Of a stretch of 64,000 nucleotides of DNA, positions 35,347 through 43,463 are shown in pieces. The stretch's first letter is position 1. Each line of letters begins with the position of its first letter. The translations under genes and the position numbers were made by a program. The notes under the pieces are model-generated. The model ran no database searches and was not told where the DNA came from. It saw nothing but the letters and a program-made list of their open reading frames with translations. Location: assembly GCF_030269645.1 (NCBI RefSeq), contig NZ_BSTR01000012.1:62001-126000 (forward strand), in the 5' to 3' direction. Source of the DNA: Actinokineospora sp. NBRC 105648. GTDB taxonomy: Bacteria > Actinomycetota > Actinomycetes > Mycobacteriales > Pseudonocardiaceae.

Positions 35347-36135
35347 GTGCGGGTCCACGTCGTCTCCGATGTGCATGGCAACGCCGAGGCGCTGGCCCGC
35401 GCGGGTGAGGGGGCCGACGCCCTGGTGGTCCTCGGCGACCTCATCGACTTCGTGGACTACCACGACCACGCGGGCGGGATCATGGGCGCGGTCTTCGGCC
35501 CGGAGCGGGTCGGGGTGTTCGCGGGCCTGCGCCGCGAGCGCAAGCACGGCGCGGCGGCGGCGTACGCCCGCGAGCTGTGGACCGAGCTCGAGGACGCCGC
35601 CGACGTGGTCACCGAAGCCGTGCGCGCGCAGTACAAGGAGCTCTTCGCGGCGATGACCGCGCCCACCTACGCGACCCCGGGCAACGTCGACCAGCCCGCG
35701 CTGTGGCCGGAGTTCGCCGGTGCGGGCGTGCGCGTGCTCGACGGCGAGACCACCGAGATCGGCGGCCTGCGGTTCGGCTTCGTCGGCGGCGCGCTGCTGC
35801 CCCCGGACGCCCGGCCGCGCGCGGGCGGGGTGTTCCGGCCGTACCTGCGCACCACCGAGGACTTCGACGCCGGCGTGGCCGCGCTCGGGCCGGTGGACGT
35901 GCTGTGCAGCCACGTCCCGCCGGACGTGCCCGAGCTCACCTACGACGTGCTGGCCCGCCGCGCGGAGATCGGGTCGGGCGCGCTGCTCTCGGCGATCCGC
36001 GCGCACCGGCCGCGGTGGGCGGTGTTCGGGCACGTGCACCAGCCGCTGGCGGCGCGGCTGCGGGTGGGGGTGACCGAGTGCGCCAACGTGGGCCACTTCC
36101 AGCGCACCCGCCGCCCATACGTGCTGCGCTGGTGA
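35347..36135 (+). CDS. calcineurin-like metallophosphoesterase
   Basis: A 262-residue metallophosphoesterase with all signature blocks: Asp8-x-His10 (VVSDVHGN), GD in VVLGDLID, GN in TPGNVDQ, His in CSHVPP and GHVHQP. It would hydrolyse phosphomono- or diesters with two metal ions; the substrate is unknown. It sits between two SRPBCC-type genes in a run of short co-directional genes. Confidence 0.87.
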   Translation: MRVHVVSDVHGNAEALARAGEGADALVVLGDLIDFVDYHDHAGGIMGAVFGPERVGVFAGLRRERKHGAAAAYARELWTELEDAADVVTEAVRAQYKELFAAMTAPTYATPGNVDQPALWPEFAGAGVRVLDGETTEIGGLRFGFVGGALLPPDARPRAGGVFRPYLRTTEDFDAGVAALGPVDVLCSHVPPDVPELTYDVLARRAEIGSGALLSAIRAHRPRWAVFGHVHQPLAARLRVGVTECANVGHFQRTRRPYVLRW

Positions 36136-36139
36136 CGGG

Positions 36140-36145
36140 TAGCCT
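36140..36145 (+). promoter_or_regulatory. -10 box of a leaderless promoter for the SRPBCC gene
   Basis: TAGCCT at 36140-36145 is followed by 7 nt and the ATG at 36153. Confidence 0.55.
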
Positions 36146-36152
36146 GCCGACC

Positions 36153-36590
36153 ATGGCCGACGAGTCCACCCAGTCCATCGTCGTCGACGCGCCCGCCGAG
36201 CGGATCATGGCGGTGATCGCGGACTTCCCGGCGTACCCCGAGTGGGCGACGGCGTTCAAGCAGGCCGAGGTGGTCTCCCGGGCCGCCGACGGCAAGGCCG
36301 AGCAGGTTGCGTTCACCATCGAGAGCGGCCCGTTCAAGGACTCCTACACACTGGCCTACCAGTGGGCCGACGACGGCCTGACCGTCGACTGGTCGCTGGT
36401 GAAGGGGACCATGCAGCGCTCGCAGAACGGCCGCTACGCGCTGGCCCCGGACGGCGCGCGCACCACGGTCACCTACACCCTCTCGGTGCAGCTGGCGGTG
36501 CCGATGATCGGGCTGTTCCGGCGCAAGGCCGAGAAGATGATCATGGACACCGCGCTCAAGGAGCTCAAGCGCCGGGTCGAGAAGGGCTGA
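36153..36590 (+). CDS. SRPBCC/coenzyme Q-binding-like protein (Rv2185c-type)
   Basis: A 145-residue START-like protein: STQSIVVDAPAERIMAVIAD and FPAYPEWATAFKQAEVV are the usual opening of polyketide cyclase/COQ10-like proteins, and the last helix (AEKMIMDTALKELKRRVEK) closes the cavity. It matches the TB16.3 (Rv2185c) position. The family binds lipids or quinone-like ligands. It directly precedes the ArsA-like ATPase gene (7-bp gap), so the two are probably co-transcribed. Confidence 0.83.
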   Translation: MADESTQSIVVDAPAERIMAVIADFPAYPEWATAFKQAEVVSRAADGKAEQVAFTIESGPFKDSYTLAYQWADDGLTVDWSLVKGTMQRSQNGRYALAPDGARTTVTYTLSVQLAVPMIGLFRRKAEKMIMDTALKELKRRVEKG

Positions 36591-36597
36591 CCCCGGG

Positions 36598-37740
36598 TTG
36601 CGCGTCCTGCTCTTCACCGGCAAGGGCGGGGTGGGCAAGACCACCCTCGCCGCGGCGACGGCCGCGCGGGTGGCCGCGGCCGGGCGCAGGGTGCTGGTGG
36701 TCTCCACCGACCCGGCGCACTCGCTGGCCGACGCGTTCGGCGTCCGGCTGGGCGCTGACCCGTCCGAAGTGGACACCGCGCTGCACGCCGCGCACGTCGA
36801 CGCGCGCGGGCTGGTCGACCGGTACTGGCCCACGCTGCGCACGCACCTGCGCGGGCTGGCCGCCGGGGCCGGGCTCGACGCGCTCGACGCCGAGGAGCTG
36901 ACCGTGCTGCCCGGCGTGGACGAGCTGCTCGCCCTCACCGAGGTGGCCCGGTTCGCCGAGTCCGGGACGTGGGACGCGCTCGTCGTCGACTGCGGTCCGA
37001 CCGCGGAGACGCTGCGGCTGCTCGCCCTGCCCGAGGCCGTCGCGGGCTACCTCGACCGCGTGCGCGGCACCCGGCTGATCCCCGACCTGCGCGCCACCGC
37101 CGCCGCGGTCAGCACGCTGGCCGACCACCTGTCCGGTCTGCGCGCACTGCTCACCGATGCCGGGACCACGGGGGTGCGCCTGGTGCTCACCCCGGAGCGG
37201 CTCGTGGTCGCCGAGACCCGTCGGACGCTCTCCGCCCTCGCGCTGCGCGGTGTCCACGTCGACGCGCTGATCGCCAACCGGCTGGTGCCCCGGGCTCGTC
37301 GCTGGCAAGGCCCCGCCGCGGCCTGGCTGCGCACCCGGCGGTCCGAACAGGACGCCGTGCTGTCCGAACTGGACTCCTCCACCGCCTTGCCCGTGCACCG
37401 GGTGGAGCACCGCGCGCACGAACCCGTCGGGGCGGTCGCGTTGCGCGCGGTGGCCCAGGAGCTCTACGGCGACACGGATCCGCTAGCCGCCCGCGCGCCC
37501 GGCGCGCCGCTGCTGTCGGTAACCGCGGACGGCGCGGACTACCTGCTCGCCATCGCGCTGCCGCTGGGCGCGGGTAGTGATCTCGACTTGGCCCGGGTCG
37601 GTGACGACCTGGTTGTCACCGTCGACGGCGTGCGCAGGCTCATCGCGCTGCCGCTTGTGCTGCGCCGCTATACCGTCACCGACGCCGAGGCCGACGACGC
37701 GGGGCTCCACCTGCGACTCGCGCCCGGGCGGGAGGACTGA
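36598..37740 (+). CDS. ArsA/GET3-like ATPase
   Basis: A 380-residue deviant-Walker ATPase in the Rv2184c position. The P-loop GKGGVGKTTLAAATA (residues 8-22) and the switch STDPAHSLADAF are typical of ArsA/GET3. I do not see the paired cysteines of arsenite-binding ArsA, so arsenic export is unlikely. The start is TTG 36598, seven bases after the SRPBCC stop. The stop is directly followed by the GTG of the next gene. The client or substrate in actinobacteria is not known. Confidence 0.87.
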   Translation: MRVLLFTGKGGVGKTTLAAATAARVAAAGRRVLVVSTDPAHSLADAFGVRLGADPSEVDTALHAAHVDARGLVDRYWPTLRTHLRGLAAGAGLDALDAEELTVLPGVDELLALTEVARFAESGTWDALVVDCGPTAETLRLLALPEAVAGYLDRVRGTRLIPDLRATAAAVSTLADHLSGLRALLTDAGTTGVRLVLTPERLVVAETRRTLSALALRGVHVDALIANRLVPRARRWQGPAAAWLRTRRSEQDAVLSELDSSTALPVHRVEHRAHEPVGAVALRAVAQELYGDTDPLAARAPGAPLLSVTADGADYLLAIALPLGAGSDLDLARVGDDLVVTVDGVRRLIALPLVLRRYTVTDAEADDAGLHLRLAPGRED

Positions 37741-38094
37741 GTGAGCGAGCGCGAACCGGGCAGCAGACTGGCCGACGAGCTGGTGCTGCTGCTGGCCGCC
37801 GTGGCCGAGCGCGCCGCGCCGTGGCTGGACCGGGTCGCGGCGAGCAGCCACGACGAGCACGGCCCGACGCCGTCGCCGTGCGGCTCGTGCGTGGTGTGCG
37901 CGCTGATCGCGCTGGTGCGCGGCGAGCCGAATGAGTTGGCCGCCAGCAGCATCGACCGGCTCGCCGACGTCGTCGCCCTGCTGCGCGCGGTGCTCGCCGA
38001 CCGCTGGCAGCCCGGCGAGCCGCACATGCCCGGCTTCCGGCCCGAGCCGCCGCCCTCGGGGCGGGTGCAGCGCATCCCGGTGCGGCGCCGGTGA
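37741..38094 (+). CDS. conserved hypothetical with CxxCxxC motif (Rv2183c-type)
   Basis: A 117-residue helical protein with Cys47, Cys50 and Cys53 (CGSCVVC), a likely metal site, and a basic Pro-rich tail. The GTG start follows the ArsA-like stop with no gap, and its own stop overlaps the glucokinase start (GTGA). It matches the Rv2183c position. Function is unknown. Confidence 0.75.
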   Translation: MSEREPGSRLADELVLLLAAVAERAAPWLDRVAASSHDEHGPTPSPCGSCVVCALIALVRGEPNELAASSIDRLADVVALLRAVLADRWQPGEPHMPGFRPEPPPSGRVQRIPVRRR

Positions 38095-39029
38095 TCGCCA
38101 TCGGCGTCGACGTCGGCGGCACCAGCGTCCGCGCGGGCGTGGTCGACCGGCACGGCACGGTCCTGGACACCGCGCGCGGGTCCACGCCGCCTGGGGAAGG
38201 CGAGTTGGAGGACGTGATCTGCGCGGTGGTCGGCGAACTGCGCGCCCGGCACACCGTCGGCGCGATCGGGCTCGCCGTGGCTGGGTTCGTCGCGGCCGAC
38301 CGGCGGACCGTGTTGTTCGCCCCGCACCTGCCCTGGCGCGCCGCCCCGGTGGCCGACCGGATCGCCGAGCGCCTCGGGCTCCCGGTGGTCCTCGAGCACG
38401 ACGCCAACGCCGCCGGGATCGCCGAGCACCGCTTCGGCGCGCTGCGCGGCGCCCGGGTGGGGCTGCTGGTGGCGCTGGGCACCGGGATCGGCGCGGCGCT
38501 GCTGGTGGACGGCGAGGTCTACCGGGGCGCGTTCGGCGTCGCCCCGGAGCTGGGGCACCTGCGGCTCGTGCCCGGCGGGCGGCCGTGCCCGTGCGGGAAG
38601 TCGGGCTGCTGGGAGCGCTACTGCAGCGGCACCGCGCTGGCCGCCACCGCGCTCGGTCTGCTCGGCAGGCACCCGGGCCGCTCGACCGTGCTGGCCCGGG
38701 AGGCCGAGCGCGACCCGGGGAAGGTGACCGGTCGGTTGGTGGCCGCCGCCGCCCGCGAGGGCGACCCGGTGGCCGCGCTGGCGGTGGCGGACCTGGCCAA
38801 GTGGCTCGCCGAGGGCCTGGCCCTGGCGGCGGACGTCTACGACCCGGAGCTGATCGTCATCGGCGGCGGTGTCTCGGAGTCCGCGCCGCTGTTCCTCGAC
38901 GCCGCCCGCGACCACTACCAGACCCTGATCACCGGCGCGGGCCACCGCCCGCTGGCCCGCCTGCGCACCGCCCACCGCGGCGACGACGCTGGTCTGGTGG
39001 GCGCGGCCACCCTCGCGGCGGGGCTATAG
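38091..39029 (+). CDS. ROK-family glucokinase
   Basis: A 312-residue ROK kinase. The ATP phosphate-binding DVGGTSVRAG opens the protein, the sugar-binding and catalytic Asp lie in EHDANAAGIAEH, and the ROK zinc site is CPCGKSGCWERYCSG with ELGH upstream. It would phosphorylate glucose or a related sugar with ATP. It is the last gene of the run from the SRPBCC gene and overlaps the previous gene by four bases. Confidence 0.88.
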   Translation: MIAIGVDVGGTSVRAGVVDRHGTVLDTARGSTPPGEGELEDVICAVVGELRARHTVGAIGLAVAGFVAADRRTVLFAPHLPWRAAPVADRIAERLGLPVVLEHDANAAGIAEHRFGALRGARVGLLVALGTGIGAALLVDGEVYRGAFGVAPELGHLRLVPGGRPCPCGKSGCWERYCSGTALAATALGLLGRHPGRSTVLAREAERDPGKVTGRLVAAAAREGDPVAALAVADLAKWLAEGLALAADVYDPELIVIGGGVSESAPLFLDAARDHYQTLITGAGHRPLARLRTAHRGDDAGLVGAATLAAGL

Positions 39030-39151
39030 GAATTCTATAAGCCGCTATAAGAATGCGGTGCAGATCTTCTATAGGGGACCTCTAGGCGTTGTTGGAAGTG
39101 TTTGAACTGTTCGAGGGAAACAGTTCGAATCACTTGCCAAAGGGGTTGTAG
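39030..39151 (+). promoter_or_regulatory. AT-rich promoter region of the secreted hydrolase gene
   Basis: This 122-bp stretch is unusually AT-rich. CTATA occurs at 39024, 39035, 39045 and 39069, the first three about one helical turn apart. An inverted repeat GAACTGTT (39104-39111) / AACAGTTC (39119-39126) and AAAGGGG before the ATG at 39152 follow. It looks like a regulated promoter. Confidence 0.5.
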
Positions 39152-40498
39152 ATGTTTCGGAAGATAGCTCTCACCGGTGCTGTCGCCATTTCCCTGCTCA
39201 CCACCGCGGGTATCGCCTCCGCCGCTCCTGACCAGGGGACTCCCGGCCCGGCCGGGATGGACCGGGTGCTCTTCGACTGCGCGACCACCGGGGTCTCGTC
39301 GATGAACCGCCAGCAGATGTTGGTCAGATCGCAGCAGTGGATCGACGCGCACGTCATGTACGACCAGGCTTCCTGCTATACGAACTCCAACGGGAGTTGG
39401 CGCCAAGACTGCTCCGGCTTCGTGTCCATGGCCTGGGGGCTGGGCACGTCCGCGACCACCGACACGCTGCCCAACTACTCCAACGTCATCGCCCGCGCAG
39501 ACCTGCGCCCCGGTGACATCCTCCTGCGCCGCGACGCCTCGATCCAGCACGTCGCCCTCTTCGTGCGGTGGGCCGACGCGGGTAAGACCTCGCCGGTCGT
39601 CCGCGAGGAGTACACCACCGGGCAGCCCGCCGTCGAGCGCTCGTGGTCGGCCTCCTACGCGAACACGTTCACCCCGCGCCGGTACAAGAACGTCGTCGAG
39701 TCCGCGCAGGCGAACACCCACGACTTCAACGGCGATGGCCGTGCGGACATCGTGGCGTGGGACCCGTATTCGAACCTCACTCTGTTCCCCGGTGATGGTG
39801 CGGGGCACGTGTCATGGGGCGGTGCGATGTGGCCGGGTGCCGGTGAGTGGACCGGCTACAAGGAACTCACCGCGGGTGATTTCAACAGCGACGGACGCAC
39901 CGACATCGTGGCGCTGGACCCGTATTCGAACCTGACTTTCTTCCCGGGTGACGGTGCGGGGCATGTGAGCTGGGGTGGCGCAATGTGGCCGGGTGCTGGT
40001 GAGTGGACCGGCTACAAGGAGCTCACGGCGGGTGATTTCAATGGGGATGGCCGTACGGACATCGCGGCGTGGGACCCGTATTCGAACCTCACCTTGTTCC
40101 CCGGTGATGGTGCGGGGCATGTGAGCTGGGGCGGTGCGATGTGGCCGGGTGCTGGCGAGTGGGCGGGGTACAAGGAGCTCACCGCAGGTGATTTCAATGG
40201 GGATGGCCGTACGGACATCGCGGCGTGGGACCCGTACTCGAACCTGACTCTCTTCCCGGGTGATGGTGCCGGGCACGTGTCATGGGGCGGTGCGATGTGG
40301 CCGGGTGCCGGTGAGTGGACCGGGTACAAGACCCTCACCGCAGGTGACTACAACGGCGATGGCCGTACGGACATCGCGGCGATCGACCCGGGTTCGAACC
40401 TGATCTTGTTCCCCGGTGACGGTGCCGGACACGTCGGTTGGGGCGGCGGCATGTGGCCGGGCACCGGCGAGTGGACCGGTTACAAGGCGATCGCGTAG
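39152..40498 (+). CDS. secreted NlpC/P60-like hydrolase with five FG-GAP repeats
   Basis: A 448-residue Sec-secreted protein (signal MFRKIALTGAVAISLLTTAG, cleaved after about ASA). The N-terminal domain has Cys in RQDCSGFVSMAWGLG and His in SIQHVALFVRW, an NlpC/P60-type pair. Residues 191-448 are five 52-residue repeats starting DFNGDGR (Ca-binding FG-GAP/VCBS type) with DPYSNLTLFPGDGAGHV and WPGAGEWTGYK. Such repeats usually form a beta-propeller or binding module. The repeats are nearly identical to those in the next gene. Confidence 0.85.
   Translation: MFRKIALTGAVAISLLTTAGIASAAPDQGTPGPAGMDRVLFDCATTGVSSMNRQQMLVRSQQWIDAHVMYDQASCYTNSNGSWRQDCSGFVSMAWGLGTSATTDTLPNYSNVIARADLRPGDILLRRDASIQHVALFVRWADAGKTSPVVREEYTTGQPAVERSWSASYANTFTPRRYKNVVESAQANTHDFNGDGRADIVAWDPYSNLTLFPGDGAGHVSWGGAMWPGAGEWTGYKELTAGDFNSDGRTDIVALDPYSNLTFFPGDGAGHVSWGGAMWPGAGEWTGYKELTAGDFNGDGRTDIAAWDPYSNLTLFPGDGAGHVSWGGAMWPGAGEWAGYKELTAGDFNGDGRTDIAAWDPYSNLTLFPGDGAGHVSWGGAMWPGAGEWTGYKTLTAGDYNGDGRTDIAAIDPGSNLILFPGDGAGHVGWGGGMWPGTGEWTGYKAIA
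39722..40498 (+). repeat. five 156-bp coding repeats, array 1
   Basis: Units start at 39722, 39878, 40034, 40190 and 40346 with no spacers. Units 1-4 differ at few positions; the last is more diverged and starts DYNGDGR. The same array, in the same order, occurs at 41129-41900. Confidence 0.95.
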
Positions 40499-40526
40499 CA
40501 GCGCACCCCGACCCGAGAGGCTGATC

Positions 40527-41900
40527 ATGAAGAAGACCGCCTGCGCGAGCGCCACCGCCCTGGTGTCCCTCGCCCTGCTCACCAGCGCCGCGACCGCCTC
40601 GGCGACAGTCGAGACGACCGACGCCCGGGCGCTCACCGCGAGCGTCGCCCCCTGCGGCCCGGGCGTCACCGGCGCCGACACCGCCATCGCCAACCAGCTG
40701 CACGGCCAGCTGACCTGGCTCACCGCCACGCACGTCTCCTGCGCCAGGGCGGTGGTCAACCAGGTCCGGGCCCGCGGTCTCACCGAGCGGGCCGCCGACA
40801 TCGCGATCACCACGGTGATCACCGAGACCCACCTCAACAACTACAACGTCGCCCTCGACCACGACAGCCTGGGGCTGTTCCAACAGCGCCCGAGCCAGGG
40901 CTGGGGTACCCCGGCCCAGTTGGTCGACCCGGTCTACGCCACCAACGCGTTCCTCAACTCGATGCAGTCGTTCTACCCCAACGGTTCTTGGGGCAGCGGG
41001 GACATCGCCGACATCTGCCAGCGGGTGCAGCGCTCGGCCTTCCCGGACGGCTCCAACTACCGGGTCAACGTCGGTGCGGCGTCGCTGGTCGTCGACGCGG
41101 TGTGGCGGGGCACCGGAGGCCACGACTTCAACGGCGACGGCCGTGCGGACATCGTGGCGTGGGACCCGTACTCGAACCTCACTCTGTTCCCGGGCGATGG
41201 TGCGGGGCATGTGAGCTGGGGCGGTGCGATGTGGCCGGGTGCTGGTGAGTGGACCGGCTACAAGGAGCTCACCGCGGGTGATTTCAACAGCGACGGACGC
41301 GCGGACATCGTGGCGCTGGACCCGTATTCCAACCTGACCTTCTTCCCCGGTGATGGTGCGGGGCACGTGTCATGGGGTGGTGCGATGTGGCCGGGTGCTG
41401 GTGAGTGGACCGGCTACAAGGAGCTCACGGCAGGCGATTTCAACGGCGACGGACGTACGGACATCGCGGCGTGGGACCCGTATTCGAACCTCACTCTGTT
41501 CCCCGGTGATGGTGCGGGGCACGTGAGCTGGGGCGGTGCGATGTGGCCCGGTGCTGGTGAGTGGACCGGCTACAAGGAACTCACGGCAGGCGATTTCAAC
41601 GGCGACGGACGTACCGACGTCGCGGCGTGGGACCCGTATTCGAACCTGACTTTCTTCCCCGGTGACGGTGCCGGGCACGTGAGCTGGGGCGGTGCCATGT
41701 GGCCGGGTGCCGGTGAGTGGACCGGGTACAAGAAGCTCACCGCCGCTGACTACAACAACGACGGGCGCACGGACATCGCGGCGATCGACCCGGGTTCGAA
41801 CCTGATTCTGTTCCCCGGTGACGGTGCCGGACACGTGGGCTGGGGCGGCGGCATGTGGCCGGGCACCGGCGAGTGGACCGGCTACAAGGCCATCACCTGA
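40527..41900 (+). CDS. secreted lysozyme-like protein with five FG-GAP repeats
   Basis: A 457-residue Sec-secreted protein (MKKTACASATALVSLALL signal). The N-terminal domain resembles bacterial lysozyme/transglycosylase-like folds: Glu in TTVITETHLNNYN and the SLGLFQQRPSQGWG block. Five FG-GAP repeats fill the C-terminus, matching those of the gene before it. GAGAGG lies 6 bp before the ATG at 40527. Together the pair could cut both peptide and glycan parts of peptidoglycan using the same targeting domain. A 29-bp hairpin ends the unit. Confidence 0.82.
   Translation: MKKTACASATALVSLALLTSAATASATVETTDARALTASVAPCGPGVTGADTAIANQLHGQLTWLTATHVSCARAVVNQVRARGLTERAADIAITTVITETHLNNYNVALDHDSLGLFQQRPSQGWGTPAQLVDPVYATNAFLNSMQSFYPNGSWGSGDIADICQRVQRSAFPDGSNYRVNVGAASLVVDAVWRGTGGHDFNGDGRADIVAWDPYSNLTLFPGDGAGHVSWGGAMWPGAGEWTGYKELTAGDFNSDGRADIVALDPYSNLTFFPGDGAGHVSWGGAMWPGAGEWTGYKELTAGDFNGDGRTDIAAWDPYSNLTLFPGDGAGHVSWGGAMWPGAGEWTGYKELTAGDFNGDGRTDVAAWDPYSNLTFFPGDGAGHVSWGGAMWPGAGEWTGYKKLTAADYNNDGRTDIAAIDPGSNLILFPGDGAGHVGWGGGMWPGTGEWTGYKAIT
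41129..41900 (+). repeat. five 156-bp coding repeats, array 2
   Basis: Units start about every 156 bp from 41129 (DFNGDGRADIVAWDPYSNL first). Silent and coding differences from array 1 are few, and matching variants such as NSDGR in unit 2 appear in both arrays. Confidence 0.93.
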
Positions 41901-41912
41901 GTCGCTCGGCGC

Positions 41913-41976
41913 GCCCGAACAGCGCCACTGCCCGGGACGACCTCCCCGTCGTCCCGGGCAGTGGCGCTGTTCGGGC
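41913..41976. terminator. 29-bp perfect hairpin between convergent genes
   Basis: Arms 41913-41941 and 41948-41976 are perfectly complementary over 29 bp around a 6-nt CTCCCC loop. It stands between the secreted lysozyme-like gene and the convergent membrane-protein gene and would end both transcripts. Confidence 0.85.
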
Positions 41977-41991
41977 GGTCGTACCGGACTC

Positions 41992-42468
41992 CTAGACCTG
42001 GGCGCCGTCGTCGCCGTCGGGGTAGTCGTGCGGGTGCTTGCGGGCCCGCAGCAGCAGGAGCCCGATGCCGGAGGCCAGCGCGACCAGGGCGATCGGGGTG
42101 GCGATCCGGGCGTCCAGGCCGATCAGGCTGGGCAGCACCAGCAGCAGCACCCCGGCGACCAGCAGCACGATCGCCACGATGGTGGCCGGGCGCAGCCGGG
42201 GCAGCGGGGGTGGCTCCGGCGGCTCGTAGTGCTCGTCGGCGTTCTCGTCGGTCCAGTCGAACTCGGTGTCGTGCGCGCGCCAGGACGAGGCGGGCGCGGG
42301 CGGCCGCGGCGGGTCGACGGGCTGGTCGGGCTCCTGCTCCCGCAGCTCGCGGCGCAGCTCGGCCTCCGACGGGACGTCGCGGCCGACGCCCTCGCGCTCC
42401 AGGTCGGCGACGATCTCGGCGAAGGCGGCGTCCACGTCCTCGGGACCGTCGCCTGGGCGGCCTTTCAC
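41992..42468 (-). CDS. two-helix membrane protein of unknown function
   Basis: A 158-residue protein with an acidic, Pro-rich cytoplasmic part (residues 1-85) and two transmembrane helices (ATIVAIVLLVAGVLLLVLPSL and ATPIALVALASGIGLLLL, about residues 95-140), ending in a charged tail. The GTG at 42468 overlaps the stop of the alpha/beta hydrolase gene and follows AGGAGA. I do not recognise a function. Confidence 0.7.
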   Translation of the reverse strand: MKGRPGDGPEDVDAAFAEIVADLEREGVGRDVPSEAELRRELREQEPDQPVDPPRPPAPASSWRAHDTEFDWTDENADEHYEPPEPPPLPRLRPATIVAIVLLVAGVLLLVLPSLIGLDARIATPIALVALASGIGLLLLRARKHPHDYPDGDDGAQV

Positions 42469-43235
42469 ACCCGATCTCCTGCCCGCTCGGCACGCACCCG
42501 CCGGACGAACTCGACGCTCCGGTCGAAGATCACCGGCGCGTCGTGGTCCAGGGTGGCCACGTGGTAGCTGTTCTCCAGCACGACCTCGGTGACATCGGTG
42601 CTGGAGACCCCGCCCAGCACCAGCGCGGAGTTCTCCGGTTCCACGACGTGGTCCACCGCCGAGTGCAGCACCAGCACCGGCTGGTCCACCCTGGGCAGGT
42701 CCCGGCGCACGGTCGCCCACAGCTTCGCCAGGCTCGCCAGCGCGCGCAGCGGGGTCCGCTGGTAGGCGTGCTCGCTGACCCCGGGCTTGGCGATGTCGTT
42801 GCTGATCGGCGCCACCGACGCGACCACCCTCGAGAGCACCGGCAGCAGCCGGGCCTGCTTGCGCAGCGTCATCACCGACGGGTTGACCAGGACCAGGCCC
42901 GCCACCTGCGCGCCGCGCTCCTGGGCCAGCCGCAGGCACAGTGCCCCGCCCATGGACAGGCCGAAGGCGAACACCACCTCGCACGAGGCCCGCAGCTCGT
43001 CGAAGGCCCGCTCGACCTCGCCGTACCACTGCGGCCAGGTCGTCGCGTTCATCTCCTGCCAGCTCGTCCCGTGCCCGGGCAGCAGCGGCAACCGCACGCT
43101 GTGCCCCTCGGCGACCAGCCGGTCGGCCCACGGCCGGAGGCTGACCGGTGAGCCGGTGAAGCCGTGGCTGAGCAGCACGCCGACCCCGGTGGAGCCGTCG
43201 TGCGCGTAGGCTTGCGCGCCTGAGATCGCTGGCAC
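42465..43235 (-). CDS. alpha/beta-hydrolase, carboxylesterase/monoacylglycerol lipase type
   Basis: A 256-residue hydrolase of the Est30/monoacylglycerol lipase group. It shows VGVLLSHGFTGSP (oxyanion loop), the nucleophile Ser94 in GLSMGG, Asp in LHSAVDHVV and His in NSYHVATLDHD. It would cleave short-chain esters or monoacylglycerols. GTG 43235 is chosen because AGGAGG lies just upstream. It diverges from the acyltransferase gene, suggesting a lipid-related context. Confidence 0.87.
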   Translation of the reverse strand: MPAISGAQAYAHDGSTGVGVLLSHGFTGSPVSLRPWADRLVAEGHSVRLPLLPGHGTSWQEMNATTWPQWYGEVERAFDELRASCEVVFAFGLSMGGALCLRLAQERGAQVAGLVLVNPSVMTLRKQARLLPVLSRVVASVAPISNDIAKPGVSEHAYQRTPLRALASLAKLWATVRRDLPRVDQPVLVLHSAVDHVVEPENSALVLGGVSSTDVTEVVLENSYHVATLDHDAPVIFDRSVEFVRRVRAERAGDRV

Positions 43236-43463
43236 CCCGCCCCTCCTATGATCATCACCGGTGAGCCTGGGCTGTGGCCATCGTCGCACGAACCCGGCCG
43301 GTCGCGCCCGGATCGATCCCACCGGTCTCGTCGTTGGACCCACACCTGTCTGCGGCATCTCCTCCGGTGGCCGCGGTGTTACGCCGCCGGGCGCGGCGTT
43401 GTGCCAGGTGGTGGCGGTTCGTAGGCTCGGTGGCGACGCGGTGGAGACGGGAGTGCTGGTCGA

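Noticed and set aside
36598-37740. Arsenite efflux ATPase
   Set aside because: The protein is ArsA/GET3-like, but I do not see the metal-binding cysteines and there is no arsB or arsR nearby.
39722-41900. Regular direct repeats that could suggest a CRISPR array
   Set aside because: The 156-bp units are contiguous, in frame, code for FG-GAP repeats and have no unique spacers; no cas genes are present.
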